Below the pieces are notes generated by a model, which worked only from the letters and a program-made list of their open reading frames with translations, was not told the DNA's origin and did no database searches. A DNA stretch of 40,616 bases from Pseudobacteroides sp035370245. Its GTDB lineage: Bacteria; Bacillota; Clostridia; Acetivibrionales; DSM-2933. Location: NCBI GenBank assembly GCA_035370245.1, contig DAOOVO010000029.1, forward strand, positions 1-40,616, written 5' to 3'. Position 1 is the first letter of the stretch. The number at the start of each line of letters is the position of its first letter. A program made the position numbers and the translations under genes. This document shows, piece after piece, positions 1-8,351 of this stretch.

Positions 1-58
1 AAAATTATACTATTCAAAAATAAAAATCATTGGGATTTTTTAACACATACGTCATAAC

Positions 59-997
59 TCACTTTATTATAAACGCATTGGGCAAATACCTTTCTCCTGC
101 TGAACTGCACGGTTTGTTCATAAGCTCGCCCATATAGTACATAACTGTTGATGAGCCTCCATCAAGGTTGGCCGCATTATATGCACCATATTCCAACATT
201 ATATCCTGAACATTCTTCAGCGTAGCACCGATACTGGAAATTTGTCTTCCGTCAATCACCAGCATGAGAACCTTTCCATCTATTGTCTGACCAATGGCTG
301 TTCTAGGCTGAATTCCCCATCCACCGTTTCCGCTTTTAATCTGGGGTTCCCCATTCACTATTAAAAATGGAGTAAATGAAACTGCATCCCTTAAGTTTAA
401 GGACTCAATCTCACTTCTCTTATATCTTCCAACCAATAATATATTATCATAGTTAAACCCAATGATCGGAAAGGTAGAAGAATTATCACTATGTATTATT
501 TTGCCGTCTTTTATGACAATTCCCGTAGGCACTCCACCATTTCCATGTCCCTCCACATCCAGAAAACCACTGGCGTTGATACCTCCTATACCGAATTCCA
601 AATCTATAAGATCCTTAAGCTTCTCACCCATTCTGTTTAACTTGCTGGTAACAGCAAGCTTAACCCTCGACGGATCTTTTACTATAAGCATTTTCCCTTT
701 ATAAGTAGAACCTGATATATCTACAACTTCAATATCCGGTACAACGGATGTTTCATCTTCTTCATCATTTTCGTTATCCGGAAGCTTTATTTCATTTATA
801 TTAGACTTTACCGTCTGTATGGGAACAACGTTTTTCTCCATTATTCTATTTATCTCTTCTTCACTTATAAAAGCAGTAGCAAGATATTGATGTGTAAAGG
901 TTGACATAGCAGTCCCAACATACAATTCCCTAAGCTCCCTGAAAAAGCCGATATTGCTGTAAAACATCAAAGTTAGAAACGTACTGAACAACAGCAT
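59..997 (-). CDS. Phosphodiester glycosidase (NAGPA/DUF2233) family membrane protein
   Basis: The C-terminal part (about residues 100-312) has the pattern of the NAGPA-like phosphodiester glycosidase family, including the closing NLDGGSSTVMYY motif and a VLMLVIDGR strand. Family members remove sugar-phosphodiester groups or act on exopolysaccharide in the envelope. The N-terminus is hydrophobic and followed by a long linker with an acidic stretch near residue 75, which suggests a membrane anchor with an external catalytic domain. The ATG at 997 has no good ribosome site. The frame stays open to a TAG at 1066-1064, and a G-rich site (AGGGGGGTGG) sits just ahead of two ATT codons (1054-1049). 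Starting there adds a basic KLFKKAIK segment in front of the hydrophobic stretch, which makes a proper membrane anchor. The family call is good; the substrate is unknown. Confidence 0.82.
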   Translation of the reverse strand: MLLFSTFLTLMFYSNIGFFRELRELYVGTAMSTFTHQYLATAFISEEEINRIMEKNVVPIQTVKSNINEIKLPDNENDEEDETSVVPDIEVVDISGSTYKGKMLIVKDPSRVKLAVTSKLNRMGEKLKDLIDLEFGIGGINASGFLDVEGHGNGGVPTGIVIKDGKIIHSDNSSTFPIIGFNYDNILLVGRYKRSEIESLNLRDAVSFTPFLIVNGEPQIKSGNGGWGIQPRTAIGQTIDGKVLMLVIDGRQISSIGATLKNVQDIMLEYGAYNAANLDGGSSTVMYYMGELMNKPCSSAGERYLPNAFIIK

Positions 998-1163
998 AAA
1001 AATACCAATTGACAGAAAAGCTATTTTGATTGCCTTCTTAAATAATTTAATAATTCCACCCCCCTACACTTTTTTATTTTAATATAGTATACCTGTAAAC
1101 CCAATCTATTGCAATAATGAAGAGTTAAAAGGAATTATTTAGAAGAAATTATAAAAAAATAAT

Positions 1164-1190
1164 TAATTATCTACATTAATAAACCGATAT
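1164..1190 (+). promoter_or_regulatory. Possible sigma-D (sigma-28) promoter of chemoreceptor
   Basis: TAAT at 1164-1167, a 15-base spacer and ACCGATAT at 1183-1190 resemble the flagellar sigma consensus TAAA-N15-GCCGATAT. It lies about 50 bases upstream of a chemoreceptor gene, which is a normal target of this sigma factor. The region is AT-rich, so the upstream half is weak evidence. Confidence 0.4.
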
Positions 1191-1241
1191 ATTACACAGA
1201 ATTTTAAATAAAAAATCTCTACCCAAAAGTGAGGGTTATTT

Positions 1242-3251
1242 ATGAAAATCTCTTTGAACATAAAGTCGAAACTACTCATTAGCTTGATTCTTCTTAGTAT
1301 TATTGTGTTTTCAACCGTAATTTTAACCACATATTCTCTGGTTAAAGACAGGCTCTATAAAAATATTGAAAACAGTTCAATCAAATCTGCTGAAAGCTAT
1401 GCCAGGGAGATAAGCGATATGTTTGAAATCAGAATGGCAGAACTTACAGCCTTTGCCTCAACACCCATTGTTAAAAGCCTGGACTGGGATAAAATTGAGC
1501 CTTTCCTTAAGCAGGAGTATGAAAAAAGAAAGGATTTTTATGACATATTATTTGTAGCTGACAGCAGTGGCGATTACAATACAGTACTTAAAAGGAATGC
1601 AGGCAACCTGCAGGACAGGGCTTATTGGAAACCCGTCATGGAGGGTAACTCTGTCGTTTCCGATCCTGTAATATCAAAATCCACAGGTAACCTGGTATCT
1701 GTAATTTCAGTTCCAATTAAGGATGACAACGGGAAAGTAATTGGTCTTATTGCGGGAAACTTAAAAATGAGCGATTTCTATGACAAAATCAAAGATAACA
1801 CAGTATCTCATAAGGATTCATACTGTTATGTTATTGATGAAAGCGGCAAATTTATTGCTTATTCCGATAAAGATTATATATTGACAGAAAGCATCGCTGT
1901 CAAAAGTGAAAATATACCCGATACATTTGTCGAAGCATCAAAAAGCATTTTGGCAAATGAAAAAGGATCTGTTCGGTTTAATTTTAAGAACTCCGATCAA
2001 TATGTTTTTTACTCATCAATACCGGGATTAAACGGATGGAAGTTCTGTTTAAGTGTACCCATGAGCTACATTAATGAGCCTGTTAAAGATATTTTAATTG
2101 TATTACAGATACTCTCAGCCATTTTTATTATTATAATATCGATTGCTGCATTATTTATAGGTAGTTTGATAGCACACCCGATATCAGCCGTTACTGATTT
2201 TATACATAATATGTCATCAGGAAACTTTACCGGAAGCATAAAGAAGTCATATATTCAAAGAAAAGACGAAATCGGTATTCTATCAAGAGCAGCACTAAAA
2301 ATGAAGGAAAATATGACGGAAATCATAGATAAAATAAGTGACAATGCAAAAAACCTAATTGAATCAAGTGATACCCTCTACACTACAGCGGAAGAAATGT
2401 CAAAAGAGCTTGAAGCAATAGACAAGTCGGTTAATGAAATAAACTACGGAATAACTAACACAAGTGCTTCTACGCAAGAAGTTTCTGCGTCTACCCAAGA
2501 AGTAAGCGATAGTATACAATACATTTCAAAAAAAGCTCTTGAAAGTAATATGAATGCAAATGCCATAAAAGAAAGAGCTTATGTTGTTCAAAATGATGCT
2601 AATAACACTTATATGGAAATTGACAGAACATATAAAGAGAAGGCTGAAAATATAATAAAAGCAATTGAAAAAGCAAAGGTTTTCGATGAAGTAAAAGTTC
2701 TGGCTGATACAATAACCGGTATTGCCGAACAGACCAACCTTTTAGCCTTAAACGCCGCCATTGAGGCAGCAAGAGCGGGTGAACAGGGAAAAGGCTTCGC
2801 AGTAGTTTCTGAGGAAATAAGAAAATTAGCAACAGAAGCATCAATCGCAGCTTCAAATGTCAAATCTACAATTAAAAGTGTGCAAGATGCTTATACCAGT
2901 CTATCACAAGAAAGCAACAATATATTGGAATTTATGCAAAACTCAGTAAAATCCAAATTTATAAAATTTAAAGATGTTGGCGAACAGTATTATAGCGACT
3001 CAGAACAAATTACAATATTCTCAAATGAGCTTGCAACAATGACCCAAAATATAACCAACACTTTAGAAATGGTTAACCAAGCTGTTCAAAATGTTGCCGA
3101 AAACTCAAGCAAAGGTGCTGAGGATGCTTCTTCCATAGTAAACTCAGTGTCACAATCAGTTAATGACATGGATAAAATCTATTCAGTCATAAAAAAACAG
3201 GTTGAGCTTTCAAACTCTCTAAACCAGCTTATTAAAAAGTTTATTATTTAA
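1242..3251 (+). CDS. Methyl-accepting chemotaxis protein with extracellular Cache domain
   Basis: A 669-residue transmembrane chemoreceptor. It has a basic N-terminus and TM1 at about residues 10-33. A periplasmic-side dCache-like sensor (for example DRAYWKPVMEGNSVVSDPV) fills most of residues 35-280. TM2 is at about 283-309, then HAMP, then a long signalling coiled coil. The hairpin tip (AEQTNLLALNAAIEAARAGE, about 494-530) is the CheA/CheW contact site of this family. The C-terminus ends LIKKFII with no CheR-tethering pentapeptide. No chemotaxis genes adjoin it, so it is an orphan receptor feeding a remote pathway. The ligand cannot be read from the sequence; Cache sensors often bind amino or organic acids. 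The ribosome site GTGAGGG is modest. Confidence 0.95.
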   Translation: MKISLNIKSKLLISLILLSIIVFSTVILTTYSLVKDRLYKNIENSSIKSAESYAREISDMFEIRMAELTAFASTPIVKSLDWDKIEPFLKQEYEKRKDFYDILFVADSSGDYNTVLKRNAGNLQDRAYWKPVMEGNSVVSDPVISKSTGNLVSVISVPIKDDNGKVIGLIAGNLKMSDFYDKIKDNTVSHKDSYCYVIDESGKFIAYSDKDYILTESIAVKSENIPDTFVEASKSILANEKGSVRFNFKNSDQYVFYSSIPGLNGWKFCLSVPMSYINEPVKDILIVLQILSAIFIIIISIAALFIGSLIAHPISAVTDFIHNMSSGNFTGSIKKSYIQRKDEIGILSRAALKMKENMTEIIDKISDNAKNLIESSDTLYTTAEEMSKELEAIDKSVNEINYGITNTSASTQEVSASTQEVSDSIQYISKKALESNMNANAIKERAYVVQNDANNTYMEIDRTYKEKAENIIKAIEKAKVFDEVKVLADTITGIAEQTNLLALNAAIEAARAGEQGKGFAVVSEEIRKLATEASIAASNVKSTIKSVQDAYTSLSQESNNILEFMQNSVKSKFIKFKDVGEQYYSDSEQITIFSNELATMTQNITNTLEMVNQAVQNVAENSSKGAEDASSIVNSVSQSVNDMDKIYSVIKKQVELSNSLNQLIKKFII

Positions 3252-3257
3252 ACATAT

Positions 3258-3276
3258 ATTAAATACGTTATTAATT
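3258..3276 (+). repeat. Copy 1 of ATTAAATAC-type intergenic element
   Basis: ATTAAATACGTTATTAAT matches closely one arm of the inverted repeat upstream of polC (27335-27398) and resembles the element at 4341-4369. It lies between a chemoreceptor stop codon and a convergent gene. An adjoining small stem, TTATTAA/TTAATAA at 3269-3290, may end transcription weakly, but it has no T-tract. Confidence 0.35.
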
Positions 3277-3278
3277 CT

Positions 3279-3512
3279 TTAGTTAATAAGATCATTATTC
3301 TTCTTTTGTCTTAATTGTTTTCTGTTTCCGTTTTTATCTATTACGGTAACTGAATCAAGTGTTTTCTTCAAATTGTTTCGGAAGGCGTCAATATACTCCC
3401 TCCGAAGTGTTTGCTGTTCTATTTTTTCCGTATCCGAAAGTCCTGAAGTCTTAGACTTTTTAGCAAGTTGATTAATCCTATTTATTAATTCATCAAGTTT
3501 ATCTCTCTCCAT
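3279..3512 (-). CDS. DUF896 (YnzC/UPF0291) family protein
   Basis: A 77-residue, highly charged helical protein. It begins with the conserved pattern of the YnzC family: MERDKLDELINRINQLAKKS, then LSDTEKIEQQTLRREYIDAFR. The family is short, cytoplasmic and of unclear function. In Bacillus the relative is encoded in an SOS-controlled operon with the division inhibitor yneA. Here it stands alone, convergent with the chemoreceptor, and I see no LexA-type box upstream. The start is supported by AGAGGTTGA just before the ATG. The C-terminal tail is rich in Lys, Gln and Asn, as in relatives. Confidence 0.9.
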   Translation of the reverse strand: MERDKLDELINRINQLAKKSKTSGLSDTEKIEQQTLRREYIDAFRNNLKKTLDSVTVIDKNGNRKQLRQKKNNDLIN

Positions 3513-3606
3513 TCAACCTCTACTACCTTTCCAATTATTAATCATTGTTGGGAATCTACATCTCCAAAGATGGCATTTAAAATTTTATAATAAAACCGGA
3601 ACATTA

Positions 3607-4197
3607 TCAAGTTTGTTTAGTATTTTGCATCATATATCTTAACTTCCACATAACATGCTTTATTCCATCAGAGATGATATCCGCCATATCCATAACCATA
3701 CAAAGTCTTGTATTCTGCAAAACCAGAAAATCCATAAATCCGCCGTAATTCACTATACCTGTAATGAACATATTTCCAACAGGTGGCAGCTCCTTATTTA
3801 CACCGGCCCCAGGCTTAATTGATCCTTCACCTATGGATATATAACCCACATGATCTGTCTGTCCAAGGCAGGCATCAATTGCCACAACATACGGTTTCTC
3901 GTACTTTGTTTCTATAAGTTTTAATGTAACTGCGAGGTTTTTTGCATGTACAGGATTTTTAAGAGTTCCGTGAAAATAGAAATTATTGCATGAATTATTC
4001 TGCAGCTTATATCCTACTAAAGGTCCAAGGCTATCACCCGTTGAACGGTCTGTTCCTATACATACAAATACCACTGACTTATAGCCTTTATCAAGCCCTT
4101 TTTTTATAAATGTTAAAAGAATTTCGCTGAAAAATTGGAGTGCTTTATTGCTTTTTATGTCTACAAACTGTTGTTTTAACATTGTTTCTACCGGCAT
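3607..4197 (-). CDS. yyaC: YyaC family spore protein (putative protease fold)
   Basis: A 196-residue protein with the family hallmarks VFVCIGTDRSTGDSLGPLVG (about residues 43-62), FHGTLKNPVHAKNL and VVAIDACLGQTDHVGYI. This is the YyaC family, annotated as spore protease-like and related in fold to hydrogenase-maturation/GPR-type peptidases. The GTDRSTGDSLGP loop carries the conserved Asp residues. In Bacillus, yyaC is expressed in the forespore, so it marks the organism as a spore former. The start is supported by AGGGAGTATAAA before the ATG. It is monocistronic, with no spore genes next to it. Closeness to the hydrogenase operon is probably accidental: EchE needs no C-terminal cleavage, so this should not be read as its endopeptidase. 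Confidence 0.9.
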   Translation of the reverse strand: MPVETMLKQQFVDIKSNKALQFFSEILLTFIKKGLDKGYKSVVFVCIGTDRSTGDSLGPLVGYKLQNNSCNNFYFHGTLKNPVHAKNLAVTLKLIETKYEKPYVVAIDACLGQTDHVGYISIGEGSIKPGAGVNKELPPVGNMFITGIVNYGGFMDFLVLQNTRLCMVMDMADIISDGIKHVMWKLRYMMQNTKQT

Positions 4198-4340
4198 TTT
4201 ATACTCCCTATATTCATAATTTTTTACTGAATAATAGTATTATTACCAGAATCTAATAAAGTATTACAAATAATGTGTTGTCTAAAATATAACTGGTTAT
4301 GCAATTATTATTTGCTAATGCAATAATGTTTTGTTATTAT

Positions 4341-4369
4341 ATATTAAATACGATTAATCTATTACATTT
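4341..4369 (+). repeat. Copy 2 of ATTAAATAC-type intergenic element
   Basis: ATATTAAATACGATTAATC followed by TATTACATTT matches the left arm of the polC-upstream inverted repeat (27333-27360) with only about two base differences over 27 bases. It lies 30-60 bases upstream of the PAS-SpoIIE phosphatase gene, so it may be a shared promoter or operator element rather than debris. Confidence 0.45.
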
Positions 4370-4400
4370 CACACAATATATTTAAAAATATGAGGTTAAA

Positions 4401-5513
4401 ATGGATAAGAGTGAAGAAAAACGCAGACTGATTGAAGATATAATAAACGGAATGATGGACTGGGTCCGTGTAATAGACAAAGAAAACAAAATAATTTTTA
4501 TAAACAAGGCTATGGCAGAGGGACTAAAGAATTCCAAAACCGGCGAATATTGCTACAAGATTTTGGGACGTGATGAACCCTGTGAAAATTGTATCTCAAG
4601 GGAATCCATATTTAAAGGCTATTCCCATAGCAAACAGGAAATAATTAATGGCCGCATATTTTCGGTTATGAGTTCACCTGTTAAAAATAAGGATGGCGAG
4701 ATTATTGCAGCAGTGGAAGTATTAAGAGACATTACAGAGTTTCAGAAACTGCAGGAAAAGGTAATTCTACAAAACAAGAAATTAATGGATGACCTTTCTT
4801 TAGCCAAAAAGCTTCAGTGCAATCTATTGCCGAAAGCAAATCCCGATAGCAGGCTTAAGTTCGCCTTTGTCTATCAACCCTGTGAGGACCTAGGCGGCGA
4901 TTTTCTCGACATATTTGAAGTGGATAATGACCATACGGGCATTTATATCGCTGATGTATCAGGTCATGGATTATCGGCTTCAATGCTTACCGTTTTCCTT
5001 CGCTCAGCAATAGATAAAAAAACATTATCTCCATCTCTGGCATTGTCAAAATTATACGAAGATTTTAACAACAGCAATTTTGGCCAAGAAGCCTATATAA
5101 CGGTTTTTTATGCAATAATCAACTTGAAGGACCATACCATAAAATACTCAAACGCAGGTCATAATGTCTGCCCGATCATATTTAACCCGGAAGACCCCAA
5201 TCGCTTTGAACAGTTGATGATTCCCGGCACACCAATAAGTAATTGGTTTGAAAAAACCGATTACAAAGAAAAGGATTTGTCTCTTATGAAGGGAGACAGG
5301 TTGTTTTTCTGCACCGATGGAGTTATTGAATTAAAAAATAAGAAAGGCGATCAGTTTGGAGAGGATAGAATCCATAATATACTTTTCACCGATAAATCGG
5401 AACCAAGCAGCACATTAAACCGCATTATAGAAGAGGCAATGAATTTTGCACAAATTAATGATTTTGCCAAGATATCGGATGATATTACAATGGCTCTCAT
5501 TGATATTGTTTAG
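4401..5513 (+). CDS. PAS domain-containing SpoIIE/RsbU-type PP2C phosphatase
   Basis: A 370-residue cytoplasmic protein. An N-terminal PAS domain (about residues 8-115) is joined by a coiled-coil linker ending in LAKKLQCNLLP to a PP2C phosphatase domain (about 150-370). Metal-binding acidic residues are visible in GGDFLDIFEV, YIADVSGHG and FFCTDGVIELKN, and the domain ends DDITMALIDIV. This architecture is that of RsbU-like phosphatases that dephosphorylate anti-anti-sigma factors. The PAS domain carries a clustered-cysteine motif, YCYKILGRDEPCENC, which may bind a redox group or metal. The ribosome site GAGGT precedes the ATG. No sigma/anti-sigma partner lies nearby, so the target is unknown. 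Confidence 0.92.
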   Translation: MDKSEEKRRLIEDIINGMMDWVRVIDKENKIIFINKAMAEGLKNSKTGEYCYKILGRDEPCENCISRESIFKGYSHSKQEIINGRIFSVMSSPVKNKDGEIIAAVEVLRDITEFQKLQEKVILQNKKLMDDLSLAKKLQCNLLPKANPDSRLKFAFVYQPCEDLGGDFLDIFEVDNDHTGIYIADVSGHGLSASMLTVFLRSAIDKKTLSPSLALSKLYEDFNNSNFGQEAYITVFYAIINLKDHTIKYSNAGHNVCPIIFNPEDPNRFEQLMIPGTPISNWFEKTDYKEKDLSLMKGDRLFFCTDGVIELKNKKGDQFGEDRIHNILFTDKSEPSSTLNRIIEEAMNFAQINDFAKISDDITMALIDIV

Positions 5514-5633
5514 CAGAAAACAGAAAACAGAACTCAGAGACTAGAATTCAGAATATTAATATAACTCATATAACTCTAAACCTAAATCTCAAATTCTGTT
5601 TTCCATAACCCAAATTCAGAATCCTGAATTTTC
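5514..5633. terminator. Repeat-rich convergent intergenic region with hairpins
   Basis: Two convergent genes meet here. AAATTCAG (5612-5619) pairs with CTGAATTT (5624-5631) around a four-base loop. GAAAACAGAA (5523-5532) pairs with TTCTGTTTTC (5594-5603) over a longer distance. Short reiterations of CAGAAAA and AATTCAGAAT occur between them. This is likely a bidirectional terminator; there is no long T-tract. Confidence 0.45.
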
Positions 5634-5975
5634 CTACTCAACTTCCATACTCTCAATATAAAACTCCTTGCCTGAGTCAGTCAGTACCCCCATTTTACCG
5701 CATTTAGGACAATCAAATCCTGTCTTTGGCTTATCAAACTCAATATCACAGTCCTTACAGCGGAATCTGGCAGGAACTCTTCTAAACTCAAGCTTTGCAC
5801 CATGAGCAATTGTCCCTTCGCTTAGCATATCAAAATACATCTGCACCGAATCATCAATTATTGTGGATAAATCCCCAATTACAAGCTTAATGAGAGTAAT
5901 TTTTGAGGCTCCTGCTCTTCGTGCCTCTTCAACAGCAGTAGCTATCAAGCCCTTAGTCACTGCATACTCATGCAT
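5634..5975 (-). CDS. hypA: Hydrogenase maturation nickel metallochaperone HypA
   Basis: A 113-residue protein starting M-H-E, the N-terminal His2/Glu3 nickel site typical of HypA. A C-terminal zinc loop follows, with two CxxC pairs (RCKDCDIEF and DCPKCGK). HypA with HypB delivers nickel to the large subunit of [NiFe] hydrogenases. It is the last gene of the ech operon, 30 bases after echF, so it probably serves EchE directly. The other maturation genes (hypB-F) are not in the window. GAGGT precedes the start. Confidence 0.95.
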   Translation of the reverse strand: MHEYAVTKGLIATAVEEARRAGASKITLIKLVIGDLSTIIDDSVQMYFDMLSEGTIAHGAKLEFRRVPARFRCKDCDIEFDKPKTGFDCPKCGKMGVLTDSGKEFYIESMEVE

Positions 5976-6005
5976 GAAATAATACCTCTTCCGTAAGAAT
6001 GCCTA

Positions 6006-6374
6006 TCATGCCTCTTTAGCTGCCTGAGGCTCCGTAGCGGTTTTTTGGACAGCTTTATAAGTTTCCTTGGTATATGCCGATGTTTTATATTCATCATCCA
6101 TTTTTATGCATTTCTTAGGACATACTTCAACGCATGCACCACATATAACACATCTGAACTGGTCTATTTCCCATGACTTTTCTGCCTTGGTTACTTTTAG
6201 CGCGTCTGCCGGACATTTCCTCTGACATATTCCGCAGAAAATACACTGATCTATATCAATACCGCTTATCTGCCCTCTTGCGTTTTTAAACGCAGGCCTT
6301 TTCTCAAAAGGATATTTTCTTGTAGCAGGTTTTGAGCTTAGATTTCTAAATATACTGCCTATCATATCAAACAT
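6006..6374 (-). CDS. echF: Ech hydrogenase polyferredoxin-type subunit EchF
   Basis: A 122-residue protein with two classic [4Fe-4S] motifs: C44-x2-C47-x2-C50-x3-C54-P and C75-x2-C78-x2-C81-x3-C85-P. It corresponds to the electron-entry subunit of Ech hydrogenase (NuoI-like), passing electrons from reduced ferredoxin to EchC. It lies 10 bases after echE. The C-terminal tail after the second motif is long, charged and rich in Ala and Lys. The position in a complete echA-F order makes the call firm. Confidence 0.93.
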   Translation of the reverse strand: MFDMIGSIFRNLSSKPATRKYPFEKRPAFKNARGQISGIDIDQCIFCGICQRKCPADALKVTKAEKSWEIDQFRCVICGACVEVCPKKCIKMDDEYKTSAYTKETYKAVQKTATEPQAAKEA

Positions 6375-6384
6375 GTTTTACACC

Positions 6385-7488
6385 TTACCTTTCCGTACAG
6401 CTAATGCAAGGATCTATTGTCAAAATCAATATAGGAACATCTGCAAGTTCACTTCCGGGAAGCATTTTAAGCAGTGTAGGTATATTAGCAAATGTTGGAG
6501 TCCTAATCCTGAGCCTTTCGAGATTTTTTGTGCCGTTAGCCTTAAGGTAATACAAAACTTCTCCTCTTGGCTGCTCAACTCTCGAAATAACCTCTCCATT
6601 TGGCATACCTTTTACAGGAACACTTATTTCACCGTCAGGTATTTTATCAATTGCCTGCTTAATAAGGTCCACAGACTGATAAACCTCTCTTAGCCTAACC
6701 ATTGTTCTCGCATAACTGTCGCATCCTGTCTCAATAACAGGCTCAAAATCCAATTCTCCATAGGCAGCATAGCCTGTAGTTCTTAAATCCTGCTTTATTC
6801 CGCTCGCTCTTGCCATAGGCCCTACTGCACCAAATTCATAAGCAAGATCAGGCTCTAACACACCGACTCCAACAAGCCTGTGTTTTACCGTATAATCGGC
6901 CATAAAAACCTTTTCAAGCTGCTTCATATCTTCTTTTATTTCATCTGCAATAACAGCTACTTTTCTTAATGCCTCAGGAGACATATCTCTTCTGGTGCCT
7001 CCAATAGTATTAACAGATATTATAACTCTGCCTCCAGCAGTCTCTTCCATAATATCCATAACCTTTTCCCTGTTTCTCCAAACCTGCATGAAAAGGCTTT
7101 CAAAACCAAAAGCATCAGCCAAAAGTCCAAGCCACAAGAGATGGCTGTGAATTCTGTGAAGCTCTGCCCAAATAACACGCAAATACTTAGCCCTGTCAGG
7201 TATTTGAATATTCATAAGGGTTTCTATCCCCTGACAATAAGCTTGGGCATGCATAACGCTGCAAATTCCGCATATTCTTTCCACAATAAAAACATTCTGT
7301 GTAAATTCTTTTATCTCAGTAAGCTTTTCAAGCCCTCTATGAACATATCCTATAGCCGGAATAGCCTCTACTATTATTTCATCCTCCATAACCAGCTTTA
7401 AATGAAGCGGCTCCGGAAGAACAGGATGCTGAGGTCCAAAGGGAATTACTGTTTTAGCCGATTTGTTTTGTTTTCCTGATTTACCCAT
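6385..7488 (-). CDS. echE: Ech hydrogenase catalytic large subunit EchE
   Basis: A 367-residue [NiFe] large subunit. The N-terminal active-site motif RICGIC gives C73 and C76. The C-terminal motif DPCISCTER gives C361 and C364, so all four nickel-iron cysteines are present. The protein stops right after the final Arg, with no extension. Most [NiFe] hydrogenases have a C-terminal peptide removed by a protease; its absence here matches several group 4 Ech enzymes and means no maturation endopeptidase is needed. It is related to the NuoD subunit of complex I. One base separates it from echD, so translation is probably coupled. GGGGGAT lies upstream of the ATG. Confidence 0.96.
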   Translation of the reverse strand: MGKSGKQNKSAKTVIPFGPQHPVLPEPLHLKLVMEDEIIVEAIPAIGYVHRGLEKLTEIKEFTQNVFIVERICGICSVMHAQAYCQGIETLMNIQIPDRAKYLRVIWAELHRIHSHLLWLGLLADAFGFESLFMQVWRNREKVMDIMEETAGGRVIISVNTIGGTRRDMSPEALRKVAVIADEIKEDMKQLEKVFMADYTVKHRLVGVGVLEPDLAYEFGAVGPMARASGIKQDLRTTGYAAYGELDFEPVIETGCDSYARTMVRLREVYQSVDLIKQAIDKIPDGEISVPVKGMPNGEVISRVEQPRGEVLYYLKANGTKNLERLRIRTPTFANIPTLLKMLPGSELADVPILILTIDPCISCTER

Positions 7489-7489
7489 T

Positions 7490-7870
7490 TTATTTATCCC
7501 CCTTCCTCTGCTCTATTACAATCTGCTGCTTGGCCATTGGCGCATCAAGCTCTTCATCTGAAAGAAGCATATGTCCGCCATAGTCAATTGCTATATTCTT
7601 AATGTTTAATCCAAACAACTCTTTCATTTCATTTTCCACAAGAATTGCAGAAAAATAAATGTTTGATATACTGGGAAGCTCGTCTTCCTTTTTTACATTT
7701 ACCCTTAAATTTTTCAATTCCAAATCCTTGTCGAAATGGTAAATAACATCAAACGTCCCATCACCCAAATCAACACAGGTAGCGGTTACAAATCTGTAAC
7801 CATTAATTTTAGAGTCCTCCACTTCTACATGAAGAAGCTCTTTTGATATATCAAAAGCATTTTCAATCAT
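7490..7870 (-). CDS. echD: Ech hydrogenase subunit EchD (NuoC-like)
   Basis: A small protein of about 126 residues in the position of echD. It is similar in layout to the 30-kDa NuoC subunit: FVTATCVDLGDGTFDVIYHFDKDLELKNLRV, then a segment ending VENEMKELFGLNIKNIAIDY. The longer reading from a TTG at 7882 is unlikely, because its first codons are the ribosome site itself: GGAGG lies five bases before the ATG at 7870, giving MIENAFDISK. EchD is a hydrophilic connecting subunit without visible cluster cysteines. The C-terminus is basic. The name rests on operon position plus the NuoC-like ELFGL region. Confidence 0.9.
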   Translation of the reverse strand: MIENAFDISKELLHVEVEDSKINGYRFVTATCVDLGDGTFDVIYHFDKDLELKNLRVNVKKEDELPSISNIYFSAILVENEMKELFGLNIKNIAIDYGGHMLLSDEELDAPMAKQQIVIEQRKGDK

Positions 7871-7890
7871 AAAATCCTCCAAAGGCCTAT

Positions 7891-8325
7891 TTATTTCTTC
7901 GCTTTTTCATTTATTTTTTCCAGCGCCATAACAATGCCATCCATTATTGCTTCCGGTCTTGGACAACATCCAGGCACATAAACATCAACAGGCAAAACGT
8001 TCTCTACCCCGCCTATAATGTTATAGCATTCCTTAAAAAGCCCGCCTGTACACGCACATGCACCTACAGCTACTACAGCCTTGGGGTCAGGCATCTGATC
8101 ATATATATTTCTTAAAACACGAACATTCCTTTTATTGACAGACCCTGTAACAACAAGAACATCAGCATGCTTTGGATTGCCCACATTAACTATCCCAAAA
8201 CGTTCAACATCGTACAGCGGTGTAAGGCACGCAAGTGTCTCTATATCACATCCGTTGCAGCTTGTGCAATCGTAATGAATAATCCAAGGTGATTTTTTAC
8301 GCGATTTTTCTATTATTCCCATCAT
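7891..8325 (-). CDS. echC: Ech hydrogenase small subunit EchC (NuoB-like)
   Basis: A 144-residue small subunit with the NuoB-type [4Fe-4S] ligands: CTSCNGCDIE (C20, C23, C26), a central GACACTGG, and the closing PGCCPRPEAI. This cluster is the last relay before the nickel-iron site in EchE. There is no signal peptide, so the catalytic module faces the cytoplasm, as expected for Ech. GAGGAG precedes the start; a second Met follows directly. It lies 8 bases before the start region of echD. Confidence 0.95.
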   Translation of the reverse strand: MMGIIEKSRKKSPWIIHYDCTSCNGCDIETLACLTPLYDVERFGIVNVGNPKHADVLVVTGSVNKRNVRVLRNIYDQMPDPKAVVAVGACACTGGLFKECYNIIGGVENVLPVDVYVPGCCPRPEAIMDGIVMALEKINEKAKK

Positions 8326-8351
8326 TCCACTCCTCTAATGGATACTTTCTT

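Noticed and set aside
3607..4197. YyaC as the maturation protease of the neighbouring hydrogenase
   Set aside because: EchE has no C-terminal extension to cleave, and the protein carries YyaC-specific motifs.
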